A stretch of 64,000 bases of DNA from Pseudomonas fluorescens. Its GTDB lineage: Bacteria; Pseudomonadota; Gammaproteobacteria; Pseudomonadales; Pseudomonadaceae. A model generated the notes under the pieces. It saw only the letters and a list, made by a program, of their open reading frames with translations, made no database searches and had not been told where the DNA came from. How positions within the stretch are numbered: position 1 is the first letter of the stretch; every line of letters begins with the position of its first letter. Below are positions 42,311 to 51,175 of this stretch, in pieces. The translations under genes were made by a program, and so were the position numbers. Where the stretch lies: assembly GCF_902498195.1 (NCBI RefSeq), contig NZ_CABVIY010000008.1:1-64000 (forward strand). The letters are read 5' to 3'.

Positions 42311-44095
42311 ATGTCCGTTCAACTCGCCATTCAGGACCGCTGGCTGGATCTCAATGAAGTATTGCGTGAACTGGTCGCCCAGGGCTTTATCAGCCAGGAT
42401 TCGGCGGATTTCGCGCTCAATGCCCGCCGCCGCCACGCCGCCCATGGCCAGGCGCACCCCCTGGAATTTATCGCCAGCCAACAACTGGACGACCTCAGCC
42501 GCCCCGGCAAACACCTGGACCTGGAAAGCCTGACGCTGTGGCTGTCCCAGCAGGCAGGCCAGCCTTACCTGCGAATCGACCCGCTGAAAATCAACGTCGC
42601 GGCCGTGACGCCGCTGATGTCCTACGCCTTCGCCCAACGCCACAAGATTCTCGCGGTGGCCATCGACCACGAAGCCGTGACCGTGGCCAGCGCACAACCC
42701 TACGTCAACGGCTGGGAAGCCGACCTGACCCATGTGCTCAAGCTGCCGATCAAGCGCGTGGTGGCCAACCCGGTGGACATCCAGCGCTTGAGCGTGGAGT
42801 TTTTCCGCCTGGCCAAATCGGTCACCGGGGCCAATAACGGCGATCAGCAGGCCAGCAGCCTGGGCAACTTCGAACAACTGCTCAATCTCGGCGCCAGTGA
42901 TCAGGAACCGGATGCCAATGACGCGCATATCGTCAACATCGTCGACTGGCTGTTCCAGTACGCCTTTCAACAGCGCGCCAGTGATATCCACATCGAACCG
43001 CGCCGCGAACAGGGCACGGTGCGTTTTCGCATCGACGGGGTGTTGCACAACGTCTATCAATTCCCGCCGCAGGTGACCATGGCCATCGTCAGCCGCCTGA
43101 AAAGCCTGGGGCGGATGAACGTCGCGGAGAAACGCAAACCCCAGGACGGCCGGGTCAAGACCAAAACCCCGGACGGCGGCGAAGTCGAGTTGCGGCTGTC
43201 GACCTTGCCGACCGCCTTCGGCGAAAAAATGGTCATGCGGATTTTCGACCCCGAGGTGCTGCTCAAGGATTTCGACCAGCTGGGTTTCTCCGCCGACGAC
43301 CTGCGGCGCTGGCAGGACATGACCCGACAACCCAACGGCATCATCCTGGTCACCGGGCCAACCGGTTCCGGCAAGACCACCACGCTGTACACCACGCTGA
43401 AGAAACTCGCGACGTCGGAGGTCAACCTCTGCACCATCGAAGACCCGATTGAAATGGTCGAGCCGGCGTTCAACCAGATGCAGGTCCAGCACAACATCGA
43501 CCTGACGTTCGCGGCCGGGGTGCGTGCGCTGATGCGGCAAGACCCGGACATCATCATGATCGGCGAGATCCGCGACCTCGAAACCGCCGAAATGGCGATC
43601 CAGGCCGCCCTCACCGGTCACCTGGTGCTGTCGACGCTGCACACCAACGATGCCCCAAGCGCCATCAGCCGCCTGCTCGAACTCGGCGTGCCGCATTACC
43701 TGATCAAGGCCACGGTGCTGGGCGTCATGGCCCAGCGCCTGGTGCGGACCTTGTGCGCGCACTGCAAGGCCCCGCAAACCTTGGGCGAAGAAGACTGGCA
43801 AAGCCTGACCCGACCCTGGCAAGCCCCGCTGCCCGGCAACGCCCAGCGTGCCGTCGGCTGCCTGGAATGCCGCGACACTGGCTATCACGGTCGCGCCGGG
43901 GTCTACGAAATCATGCAATTGACCGACGGCGTGAAAGCACTGATCAGTCCCGACACCGACTTGCTGGCGGTTCGGCGCCAGGCGTTCAAGGAAGGTATGC
44001 GCAGCTTGCGATTGTCGGGGGCGCAGAAAGTGGCCGCCGGCCTGACAACCATTGAGGAGGTGTTGCGCGTGACGCCGCAGAGCGAACAGAAGTAG
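42311..44095 (+). CDS. GspE/PulE family type II secretion / type IV pilus ATPase, stand-alone
   Basis: A 594-residue secretion ATPase. An N-terminal GspE_N/MshEN-like domain spans about 70-180. The ATPase core has Walker A GPTGSGKTTT near residues 349-357, an Asp box SDIHIEPRREQGTVRFRIDG, Walker B DPDIIMIGEIRDLETAEMA, a His box LVLSTLHTNDAPS, and a zinc tetra-cysteine site (CAHC near 482, CLEC near 515). AAGGAG precedes ATG 42311. No other secretion or pilus gene lies within this window, so its partner apparatus is elsewhere. Confidence 0.92.
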   Translation: MSVQLAIQDRWLDLNEVLRELVAQGFISQDSADFALNARRRHAAHGQAHPLEFIASQQLDDLSRPGKHLDLESLTLWLSQQAGQPYLRIDPLKINVAAVTPLMSYAFAQRHKILAVAIDHEAVTVASAQPYVNGWEADLTHVLKLPIKRVVANPVDIQRLSVEFFRLAKSVTGANNGDQQASSLGNFEQLLNLGASDQEPDANDAHIVNIVDWLFQYAFQQRASDIHIEPRREQGTVRFRIDGVLHNVYQFPPQVTMAIVSRLKSLGRMNVAEKRKPQDGRVKTKTPDGGEVELRLSTLPTAFGEKMVMRIFDPEVLLKDFDQLGFSADDLRRWQDMTRQPNGIILVTGPTGSGKTTTLYTTLKKLATSEVNLCTIEDPIEMVEPAFNQMQVQHNIDLTFAAGVRALMRQDPDIIMIGEIRDLETAEMAIQAALTGHLVLSTLHTNDAPSAISRLLELGVPHYLIKATVLGVMAQRLVRTLCAHCKAPQTLGEEDWQSLTRPWQAPLPGNAQRAVGCLECRDTGYHGRAGVYEIMQLTDGVKALISPDTDLLAVRRQAFKEGMRSLRLSGAQKVAAGLTTIEEVLRVTPQSEQK

Positions 44096-44166
44096 CTGCG
44101 CCGTGATGGAACTCGACTGGGGCAATCCCGATCAAAGCCCGTAGTTAATCAGTGGAGTCACCCATC

Positions 44167-44484
44167 ATGCGTTTCAAACTTGCTGTCGCAACCATCGCCC
44201 TGTTGTCCCTGCCTGTCGGTTCGGCGATGGCCGATAGCTTTTGGCGTAACGTCATTTCTTCCGGTGCCACCACCGGTTCGACCTACCTGACCTTCAAGGA
44301 TCACAAGCTGATCGTCGCGGCCCAGGACGACGCCGGCAGCTTCGTCGCCAGTGACGGCGGCATCCGTGGCCCGTACCTGGAGGCGGCGATGCAGAAAGTC
44401 CGCGCCGACAACCCGGGCCTGCAGGCCACGGACATGGAACTGGCGAATGCGATCCTGGCGAAAAATGCCGTGGCTTCGGAATAA
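44167..44484 (+). CDS. DUF2388 domain-containing secreted protein
   Basis: A 105-residue periplasmic or secreted protein with a signal peptide (MRFKLAVATIALLSLPVGSA then MADS) and a DUF2388 domain (VISSGATTGSTYLTFKDHKL, FVASDGGIRGPYLEAAMQ). Function is unknown. A terminator follows. It lies 71 bases after the GspE-like gene but has no visible link to it. Confidence 0.88.
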   Translation: MRFKLAVATIALLSLPVGSAMADSFWRNVISSGATTGSTYLTFKDHKLIVAAQDDAGSFVASDGGIRGPYLEAAMQKVRADNPGLQATDMELANAILAKNAVASE

Positions 44485-44500
44485 GCCTGCCTGCTGAATG

Positions 44501-44530
44501 AAAATGCCGCTCACATGAGCGGCATTTTTT
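44501..44530 (+). terminator. Rho-independent terminator of the DUF2388 gene
   Basis: AAAATGCCGCTCA pairs with TGAGCGGCATTTT and is followed by further T, 16 bases after the stop. Confidence 0.93.
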
Positions 44531-44548
44531 ATGTCCCACACAACCCCC

Positions 44549-44638
44549 TGTGGGAGCGGGCTTGCTCGCGAAAGCGGTGTGTCAGTCGATATCTGCTTGG
44601 ACTGACACACCGCTTTCGCGAGCAAGCCCGCTCCCACA
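44549..44638. repeat. REP pair (type I)
   Basis: Inverted REP cores with the palindromic spacer GTGTGTCAGTCGA...GACTGACACAC lie between DUF2388 and gcvP (convergent). Confidence 0.93.
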
Positions 44639-44662
44639 TTTGTTGTGTGTTTGCCTGGGAGA

Positions 44663-47536
44663 TCAGCGGTATTCATCCAGCGGCACACACGCACAGAACA
44701 GATTTCGATCCCCGTAAACGTTGTCCACCCGATTCACCACCGGCCAGTACTTGTTGGCCTTGGTGTGCGCATCCGGCGTGACCGCCTGTTCAATGCTGTA
44801 GGGCCGCTCCCAAACCCCGGTGATATCGGCCAGGGTATGAGGTGCACGTTTCAGCGGGTTGTCCTCGGCCGGCCAATTACCGTTCTGCACCTCGGTAATC
44901 TCCGCACGGATGCTCAGCATCGCCCCAATGAAACGGTCCAGCTCAGCCTTCGATTCACTTTCGGTCGGTTCGACCATCAAGGTCCCCGGCACGGGAAAGG
45001 ACATGGTCGGGGCATGGAAGCCGTAGTCCATCAGGCGCTTGGCAACGTCCTCCTCGCTGATGCCGGTCAACGCCTTGAGCGGTCGCAAATCGAGAATGCA
45101 TTCGTGGGCCACCCGTTCGTTGCGCCCGGTGTACAGCACCGGGAACGCCCCGGACAAATGCCGCGCCAGGTAATTCGCGGCGAGGATCGCCACTTCGCTG
45201 GCATCCGCCAGTTGCGGCCCCATCATGGCGATGTACATCCAGCTGATCGGCAGAATGCTGGCACTGCCCCACGGCGCTGCGCTGACAGCACCGTTCTGCG
45301 CCAGCGGTCCGTCGATCGGCACCACCGGATGATTGGCCACGAACGGCGCCAGATGGGCGCGCACGCCAATCGGCCCCATGCCCGGCCCGCCACCGCCATG
45401 GGGAATGCAGAAAGTCTTGTGCAGGTTCATGTGGGACACGTCGGCGCCGATATCCGCTGGCCGCGCCAGACCGACCTGGGCATTGAGGTTGGCGCCGTCC
45501 ATGTACACCTGTCCGCCGTGGCTGTGGATAACTTCGCAGATTTCGCTAATGCCTTCCTCGTACACACCGTGGGTCGATGGATAAGTCGCCATCAGGCAAG
45601 CCAGTTTGTCGCCGGCCTGGGCCGCTTTATCTTTCAGGTCCTCCAGATCGACGTTACCGGCCTCGTCGCACTCGACAATCACCACGCGCATCCCGGCCAT
45701 CTGTGCCGAGGCCGGGTTGGTGCCGTGGGCCGACGACGGGATCAGGCAGATATCCCGCCCGCCCTGCTGGCGGCTCTCGTGGTATTTGCGGATCGCCAGC
45801 AGGCCCGCGTACTCGCCCTGGGCCCCGGAGTTGGGCTGCATGCAGATCGCATCGAAACCGGTGATAGCGCACAGCCAGCGCTCCAGCTCTTCGATCATCA
45901 ACGCATAACCGGCAGCCTGTTCCTTGGGCGCGAACGGATGCAGGTTGGCGAACTGCGGCCAGGTGATCGGGATCATTTCGCTGGTGGCGTTGAGCTTCAT
46001 GGTGCACGAGCCCAGCGGGATCATCGATTGGTTGAGCGCCAGGTCCTTGTTCTCAAGCTGCTTGAGGTAACGCAGCATTTCGGTTTCGCTGTGATGGGCG
46101 CTGAACACCGGATGGCGCAGGTAGGGAGTGGTTCGTTGCAGATTGTCGGGGATTGCTGAAACCAGCGCTTCGGCATCCAGTTCATCGACGTTCAATCCAT
46201 GATCGGCGCCGAGGAACACATCGAACAACTTGGCCACGGTGGCTTCGTCGCAGGTTTCGTCGAGGCTCAAGCCCAATTGCCCGCGCCCCAGAATGCGCAG
46301 ATTGATCTGCGCGGCCAGGGCACTTTCGATGATCGCGGTCTGGGTGCCGCCAACGTCCAGGGTCAGGGTGTCGAAAAAATGCCGGTTGAGGCGTGTGATG
46401 CCTTTGCGCTCAAGGCCCGCGGCGAGGATGCACGTCAGCCGGTGCACGCGCTGGGCAATGCGCTTGAGGCCCTCCGGACCGTGGTAGACCGCGTAGAAAC
46501 TGGCGATGTTGGCCAGCAATACCTGCGCGGTACAGATGTTGGAGTTGGCCTTTTCCCGGCGAATATGTTGCTCGCGGGTTTGCAGGGCCATGCGCAGGGC
46601 AACGTTGCCCCGGGCATCTTTCGATACGCCGATGATCCTTCCGGGAATCGCCCGCTTGTATTCATCGCGGCTGGCAAAAAACGCAGCATGGGGGCCGCCA
46701 TACCCCATGGGCACACCAAAGCGCTGGGAAGAGCCGAACACCACGTCGGCGCCCAATTCCCCCGGTGGCGTCAACAACAGCAGGCTCAACAGATCGGCGG
46801 CAACACACGCCAGCGCCTGCTGGGCATGCAGGTGATCGATCAGCGGGCGCAGGTCACGGATTTCGCCGTGGGTGTCGGGGTATTGCAGCAATGCGCCGAA
46901 CACCTGGTGCTGCTTCAAGTTATCCACAGCGTCGATGATCAGCTCGAATCCGAAGCCTTCGGCGCGGGTCTGCACCACGGAAATGGTTTGCGGATGGCAG
47001 TGTTCATCGACGAAGAACAGATTGCTTTTCGACTTGGCGACCCGTTTGGCCAGGGCCATGGCTTCCGCCGCCGCCGTGGCTTCGTCCAGCAACGACGCGT
47101 TGGCCAGTTCCAGGCCGGTGAGGTCGATGGTCAATTGCTGGAAATTGAGCAGCGCTTCGAGCCGACCCTGGGCGATTTCCGGTTGATACGGCGTGTAGGC
47201 GGTGTACCAGCCGGGATTTTCCAGGACGTTGCGCAAAATGACCGCCGGCGTCAGTGTGCCGTGGTACCCCATGCCGATCAGGCTGGTGAAAAGCTGGTTC
47301 TGCTCGGCATAGCCCCGCAACTTTGCCAGCGCCGCTTCTTCATCCAGCGCCGGCGGCAGGTCGAGCGCGCGGTTCAGGCGAATGCCGGGCGGCACCGTCT
47401 GTTCGATCAGCTCGACGCGGCTGCCGAGACCGAGGCTGTCGAGCATCGCCTGCTGCTCGGCGGCATCCGGCCCGAGGTGCCGGCGAAGAAAGGCATTGGG
47501 GTCGCGTAACTGGCTCAAGGACGGCAACTGGGACAT
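44663..47536 (-). CDS. gcvP: glycine dehydrogenase (decarboxylating), P protein
   Basis: A 957-residue single-chain PLP enzyme. It decarboxylates glycine and passes the aminomethyl group to lipoyl-GcvH. N-terminal half landmarks are RNVLENPGWYTAYTPYQPEI and the glycine-rich FGVPMGYGGPHAAFFA. The PLP Lys707 is in NLHKTFCIPHGGGGPGMG, preceded by HGTNPASAQMAGM. It is downstream of gcvH across a 224-bp gap with a terminator and repeat, so it may have its own promoter or rely on read-through. Confidence 0.98.
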   Translation of the reverse strand: MSQLPSLSQLRDPNAFLRRHLGPDAAEQQAMLDSLGLGSRVELIEQTVPPGIRLNRALDLPPALDEEAALAKLRGYAEQNQLFTSLIGMGYHGTLTPAVILRNVLENPGWYTAYTPYQPEIAQGRLEALLNFQQLTIDLTGLELANASLLDEATAAAEAMALAKRVAKSKSNLFFVDEHCHPQTISVVQTRAEGFGFELIIDAVDNLKQHQVFGALLQYPDTHGEIRDLRPLIDHLHAQQALACVAADLLSLLLLTPPGELGADVVFGSSQRFGVPMGYGGPHAAFFASRDEYKRAIPGRIIGVSKDARGNVALRMALQTREQHIRREKANSNICTAQVLLANIASFYAVYHGPEGLKRIAQRVHRLTCILAAGLERKGITRLNRHFFDTLTLDVGGTQTAIIESALAAQINLRILGRGQLGLSLDETCDEATVAKLFDVFLGADHGLNVDELDAEALVSAIPDNLQRTTPYLRHPVFSAHHSETEMLRYLKQLENKDLALNQSMIPLGSCTMKLNATSEMIPITWPQFANLHPFAPKEQAAGYALMIEELERWLCAITGFDAICMQPNSGAQGEYAGLLAIRKYHESRQQGGRDICLIPSSAHGTNPASAQMAGMRVVIVECDEAGNVDLEDLKDKAAQAGDKLACLMATYPSTHGVYEEGISEICEVIHSHGGQVYMDGANLNAQVGLARPADIGADVSHMNLHKTFCIPHGGGGPGMGPIGVRAHLAPFVANHPVVPIDGPLAQNGAVSAAPWGSASILPISWMYIAMMGPQLADASEVAILAANYLARHLSGAFPVLYTGRNERVAHECILDLRPLKALTGISEEDVAKRLMDYGFHAPTMSFPVPGTLMVEPTESESKAELDRFIGAMLSIRAEITEVQNGNWPAEDNPLKRAPHTLADITGVWERPYSIEQAVTPDAHTKANKYWPVVNRVDNVYGDRNLFCACVPLDEYR

Positions 47537-47617
47537 GACGGGCTCTCTCTTGACTGGCGCTCAACGTCGATGCAACACGGTCAAACCAGCATAGCAGCCG
47601 ATAATGCAGTGCCCTTG

Positions 47618-47695
47618 AAGATCAAAGGATCGCAGCCTGCGGCAGCTCCTACATTGACCGCGCTACCTGTAGGCGCTGCCGCGGGCTGCGATCTT
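47618..47695. repeat. third-family repeat (GATCGCAGCCTGCGGCAGCTCC type)
   Basis: Inverted GATCGCAGCCTGCGGCAGCT and its near complement enclose about 20 bases. Related copies are at 33195 and 51087. It separates gcvH from gcvP. Confidence 0.85.
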
Positions 47696-47713
47696 ATGGC
47701 GCCACAACAGGCA

Positions 47714-47740
47714 CAAAAAAAGCCCCGACAGGTCGGGGCT
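47714..47740 (-). terminator. Rho-independent terminator after gcvH
   Basis: On the minus strand AGCCCCGAC-CT-GTCGGGGCT is followed by seven T. It lies about 20 bases after the gcvH stop, inside the gcv cluster. Confidence 0.9.
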
Positions 47741-47760
47741 TTGGGGGTGACGCAGAAAGC

Positions 47761-48144
47761 TTATTCGCCGATGGCGGCCTTGTAGGCGGCGGCATCGAGC
47801 AGCTTGTCCAGCTCGGCGGTGTTGCTTGGCTTGAGCTTGAAGATCCACGCGCCGTACGGGTCGGAGTTCAGCAGCTCCGGCGAGGCGCCCAGGTCTTCGT
47901 TGATCGCGATCACTTCACCGGCCACCGGGGAATAGATGTCGGACGCCGCTTTAACCGATTCCACCACGCCGGATTGATCACCGGCCGCGAAGGTTTTCCC
48001 AACTTCGGTCAATTCGACGAACACCACATCGCCCAGCGCTTCCTGCGCGTGATCGCTAATGCCCACGGTAACGGTGCCGTCAGCTTCCAGGCGTGCCCAT
48101 TCGTGACTCTCGGCAAAACGCAGGTCGGCAGGGATATCGCTCAT
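47761..48144 (-). CDS. gcvH: glycine cleavage system H protein
   Basis: This 127-residue lipoyl carrier shuttles the aminomethyl intermediate between GcvP, GcvT and the L protein. The lipoyl-lysine is Lys65 in SGVVESVKAASDIYSPV. The N-terminal RFAESHEWARLEADGTVTVG and LGDVVFVELTEVG are family-typical. It lies 50 bases after gcvT. Confidence 0.98.
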   Translation of the reverse strand: MSDIPADLRFAESHEWARLEADGTVTVGISDHAQEALGDVVFVELTEVGKTFAAGDQSGVVESVKAASDIYSPVAGEVIAINEDLGASPELLNSDPYGAWIFKLKPSNTAELDKLLDAAAYKAAIGE

Positions 48145-48194
48145 GTTCTGTGTCCTCAGGAAAATTGTCAGCGGTCAAAGTCCGCCGGAAAAGG

Positions 48195-49277
48195 TTAGAT
48201 CAAGGTTTTGCCATGGCGGACGAAGGTCGGTTTGACCACTCGGACCGGGTACCACTTGCCACGGATTTCCACTTCCGCGCGGTCGGCAGTTGCCATCGGC
48301 ACGCGCGCCAGTGCAATCGACTTGCTAAGCGTAGGAGAGAAACTACCACTGGTGATCTCCCCTTCGCCAACATCGGCGATACGGACCACCTGATGAGCGC
48401 GCAAAACGCCGCGTTCTTCAAGGACCAGGCCGACCAGTTTGTGTTGCACGCCGCCACTGCGCTCGGCTTCCAGCGCCGCGCGCCCGATGAACTGGCGAGC
48501 GGCCGGTTCCCAGGCAATGCTCCAGGCCATGTTGGAGGCCAGCGGTGAAACGTCCTGGTCTATGTCCTGGCCGTACAGGTTCATGCCGGCTTCGACCCGC
48601 AGGGTGTCCCGCGCGCCAAGGCCGATCGGGGAAATGCCCGCGCCCACCAGATCGTTGAAAAAGCCCGGCGCCTGATCGGCCGGCAGGATGATTTCCAGGC
48701 CGTCTTCGCCCGTGTAGCCCGTGCGCGCGATGAACCAGTCGCCGTCGGGCTGGCCTTCGAAGGGCTTGAGCAGCTGGATCAGATTGGCTCGGGCTTGCGT
48801 CACCAGCTCGGCCACCTTCTGCCGGGCGTGTGGGCCCTGGATGGCCAGCATCGCCAGCTCTGAACGCTCGCGAAGCTGCACCTTGAAACCCTCGAGGTGA
48901 GCCTGCATCCACGCCAGGTCCTGATCGCGGGTGGACGCATTGACCACCAGTCGATAACCGCTGTCGAGGCGATAGACGATCATGTCGTCGACGATGCCGC
49001 CGCGCTCGTTGAGCATGGTGCTGTACAACGCACGGCCGGCACTGTGCAGGCGTTCGACGTCATTGGCCAACAAGTGCCGAAGCCAGGCCTTGGCCTGGGG
49101 GCCATCGACGTCGATCACGGTCATGTGGGATACATCGAAAACACCGCAATCGCGGCGCACCTCATGGTGTTCCTCGACTTGCGATCCGTAATGCAGAGGC
49201 ATATCCCAACCGCCAAAATCGACCATCTTCGCGCCGAGGGCGAGATGAAGGTCATACAGAGGCGTACGCTGTCCCAT
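48195..49277 (-). CDS. gcvT: aminomethyltransferase, T protein
   Basis: This 360-residue enzyme releases ammonia and transfers the one-carbon unit to tetrahydrofolate. Landmarks are TPLYDLHLALGAKMVDFGGW, YGSQVEEHHEVRRDCGVFDVSHM, ARTGYTGEDGLEIILPA and the C-terminal TSGSFSPTLSKSIALARVP. GAAGGAG precedes the ATG. I looked for a glycine riboswitch in the 156-bp leader and did not find its conserved blocks. Confidence 0.97.
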   Translation of the reverse strand: MGQRTPLYDLHLALGAKMVDFGGWDMPLHYGSQVEEHHEVRRDCGVFDVSHMTVIDVDGPQAKAWLRHLLANDVERLHSAGRALYSTMLNERGGIVDDMIVYRLDSGYRLVVNASTRDQDLAWMQAHLEGFKVQLRERSELAMLAIQGPHARQKVAELVTQARANLIQLLKPFEGQPDGDWFIARTGYTGEDGLEIILPADQAPGFFNDLVGAGISPIGLGARDTLRVEAGMNLYGQDIDQDVSPLASNMAWSIAWEPAARQFIGRAALEAERSGGVQHKLVGLVLEERGVLRAHQVVRIADVGEGEITSGSFSPTLSKSIALARVPMATADRAEVEIRGKWYPVRVVKPTFVRHGKTLI

Positions 49278-49433
49278 GGGTTTCTCCTTCCGGGCGTGGC
49301 GAAGGTGCGGGCGAGTTATCTATCGATTGAAAGCCTTGAAAAAAGAGGCCTCCAGCCAACTTCTACTACCTTGTCTGTCAGACGGACCGCACCGAATGCC
49401 GCGCATTGTAGCCGCAAGGTGTAGGACTGACAC

Positions 49434-51050
49434 CTAGCTGTTTTGATGGGCCGAACGTCGAATCAATCCGATAACCGGTAGCAATCCCACCAGAACCAGG
49501 GTGAGGGCCGGCAAGGAAGCCCTGGCCCATTCGCCCTCGCTGGTCATTTCGAAGATCCGCACGGCCAGTGTGTCCCATCCAAACGGGCGCATCAGAAGGG
49601 TAGCGGGCATTTCCTTGAGTACATCGACGAACACCAGCAACGCCGCGCTCAACGAGCCGGGCAGCAACAATGGCAGATACACTTTGAAAAACAGTCGCGG
49701 ACCACTGACGCCGAGGCTACGTGCCGCTTCGGGCAAAGATGGCCGTATACGCGCCAGGCTGCTTTCCAGCGGTCCGTAGGCCACGGCGATGAAGCGCACC
49801 AGATAGGCCAGCAGCAAGGCCGACAGACTGCCCAGCAACAAGGGCTTGCCGGTGCCGCCGAGCCAGCCGGAGAGCGGGATCACCAGTTCCCGGTCCAGGT
49901 AACTGAACGCCAGCATGATCGACACCGCCAGCACCGAACCGGGCAAGGCGTAGCCAAGATTGGCCAGGCTGACCCCGGCGCGGATCCCCTGGGTCGGCGC
50001 CAGGCGCCGGGCAAACGCCAGCACCAGGGCGACACTCACGGTGATCAACGCCGCCATCGCGCCCAGGTACAAGGTGTGGACGATCAGGCCGGTGTAGCGC
50101 TCATCCAGGTCGAAGCGCCCGCGCTGCCAGAACCACACCAGCAGTTGCAGCATCGGGATGACGAAGGCGCAGGCGAACACCAGAGCGCACCAACCCGTGG
50201 CCAAAAGCGCCTTGAAGCCCTGCAGGTGATACAGCGCCTTGACCCGCGGCCGCTCGTTACTGGCGCGGTTGGCCCCGCGCGCGCGACGCTCGCCATACAG
50301 CACCACCATCACCACCAGCAGTAACAGGCTGGCCAGTTGCGCGGCGGTGGAAAGGCTGAAGAATCCGTACCAGGTCTTGTAGATCGCCGTGGTGAACGTG
50401 TCGAAGTTGAACACCGACACGGCACCGAAATCCGCCAGGGTTTCCATCAACGCCAGCGCCACGCCCGCACCGATGGCGGGGCGCGCCATTGGCATTGCCA
50501 CCCGCCAGAACGCCTGCCACGGCGATTGCCCCAGCACCCGCGCGGCTTCCATCAGGCCTTTGCCCTGAGCGAGGAATGCCGTACGCGCCAGCAGGTAGAC
50601 GTAGGGGTAGAACACCAGCACCAGTACCAGAATCACCCCGCCCGTGGAGCGCACGCGCGGCAAGCGCAGGCCCGTGCCGAACCACTCGCGGAGCAAGGTT
50701 TGCACGGGGCCGGCGAAATCCAGCAGGCCGACGAAGACGAAGGCCAGCACATAGGCCGGAATCGCAAAAGGCAGCATCAACGCCCAGTCCAGCCAGCGTC
50801 TGCCGGGAAATTCGCAAAGGCTGGTGAGCCAGGCCAGGCTCACACCGAGAAGCGTCACACCGACACCGACGCCCAGCACCAGGGTCAGGGTGTTGCCCAG
50901 CAGGCGCGGCATCTGCGTGTCCCACAGGTGGGACCAGATCTGTTGATCGACCGATTGCCAGGAAAGCAGCAACACACTCAGGGGCAGCAGGACCAGCGCA
51001 GCGATGGCGAAGACCAGGGGATACCAGCGGCGCTGGGCGGGATGGGCCAA
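49434..51050 (-). CDS. iron(III) ABC transporter permease (fused two-half type)
   Basis: A 538-residue inner-membrane protein with about twelve membrane segments in two homologous halves, each with a coupling loop: LMEAARVLGQSPWQAFWRVAMP (about 181-202) and LPEAARSLGVSGPRLFFKVYLP in the second half. This matches FbpB/HitB/SfuB ferric-iron permeases. The binding-protein gene lies 125 bases upstream; no ATPase gene is adjacent. In P. aeruginosa I recall the same pair next to gcvT1. Confidence 0.92.
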   Translation of the reverse strand: MAHPAQRRWYPLVFAIAALVLLPLSVLLLSWQSVDQQIWSHLWDTQMPRLLGNTLTLVLGVGVGVTLLGVSLAWLTSLCEFPGRRWLDWALMLPFAIPAYVLAFVFVGLLDFAGPVQTLLREWFGTGLRLPRVRSTGGVILVLVLVFYPYVYLLARTAFLAQGKGLMEAARVLGQSPWQAFWRVAMPMARPAIGAGVALALMETLADFGAVSVFNFDTFTTAIYKTWYGFFSLSTAAQLASLLLLVVMVVLYGERRARGANRASNERPRVKALYHLQGFKALLATGWCALVFACAFVIPMLQLLVWFWQRGRFDLDERYTGLIVHTLYLGAMAALITVSVALVLAFARRLAPTQGIRAGVSLANLGYALPGSVLAVSIMLAFSYLDRELVIPLSGWLGGTGKPLLLGSLSALLLAYLVRFIAVAYGPLESSLARIRPSLPEAARSLGVSGPRLFFKVYLPLLLPGSLSAALLVFVDVLKEMPATLLMRPFGWDTLAVRIFEMTSEGEWARASLPALTLVLVGLLPVIGLIRRSAHQNS

Positions 51051-51086
51051 GGAAAAGCTCTCGCGAAATTGGGATACGGAAAACGC

Positions 51087-51156
51087 GAAAAGATCGCAGC
51101 CTTCAGCAGCTCCTACAAGGTGTATGTGCAGGAGCTGCCGAAGGCTGCGATCTTTT
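51087..51156. repeat. third-family repeat (GATCGCAGCCTTCAGCAGCTCC type)
   Basis: AAAAGATCGCAGCCTTCAGC and its near complement frame AAGGTGTATG. It lies between the two iron transporter genes, where it could stabilise the upstream (binding-protein) mRNA. Confidence 0.87.
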
Positions 51157-51175
51157 GCTCTTTAAAGCGGCCGAC

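Noticed and set aside
42296..44125. 609-codon minus-strand frame opposite the GspE-like ATPase
   Set aside because: Only GspE on the plus strand has recognisable motifs (Walker A/B, zinc site); the minus frame is a GC-codon artefact.
49278..49433. Glycine riboswitch upstream of gcvT
   Set aside because: I read the 156-base leader on the minus strand and did not find the conserved aptamer blocks. The T-run after GGCTGGAGGCC has no proper stem.
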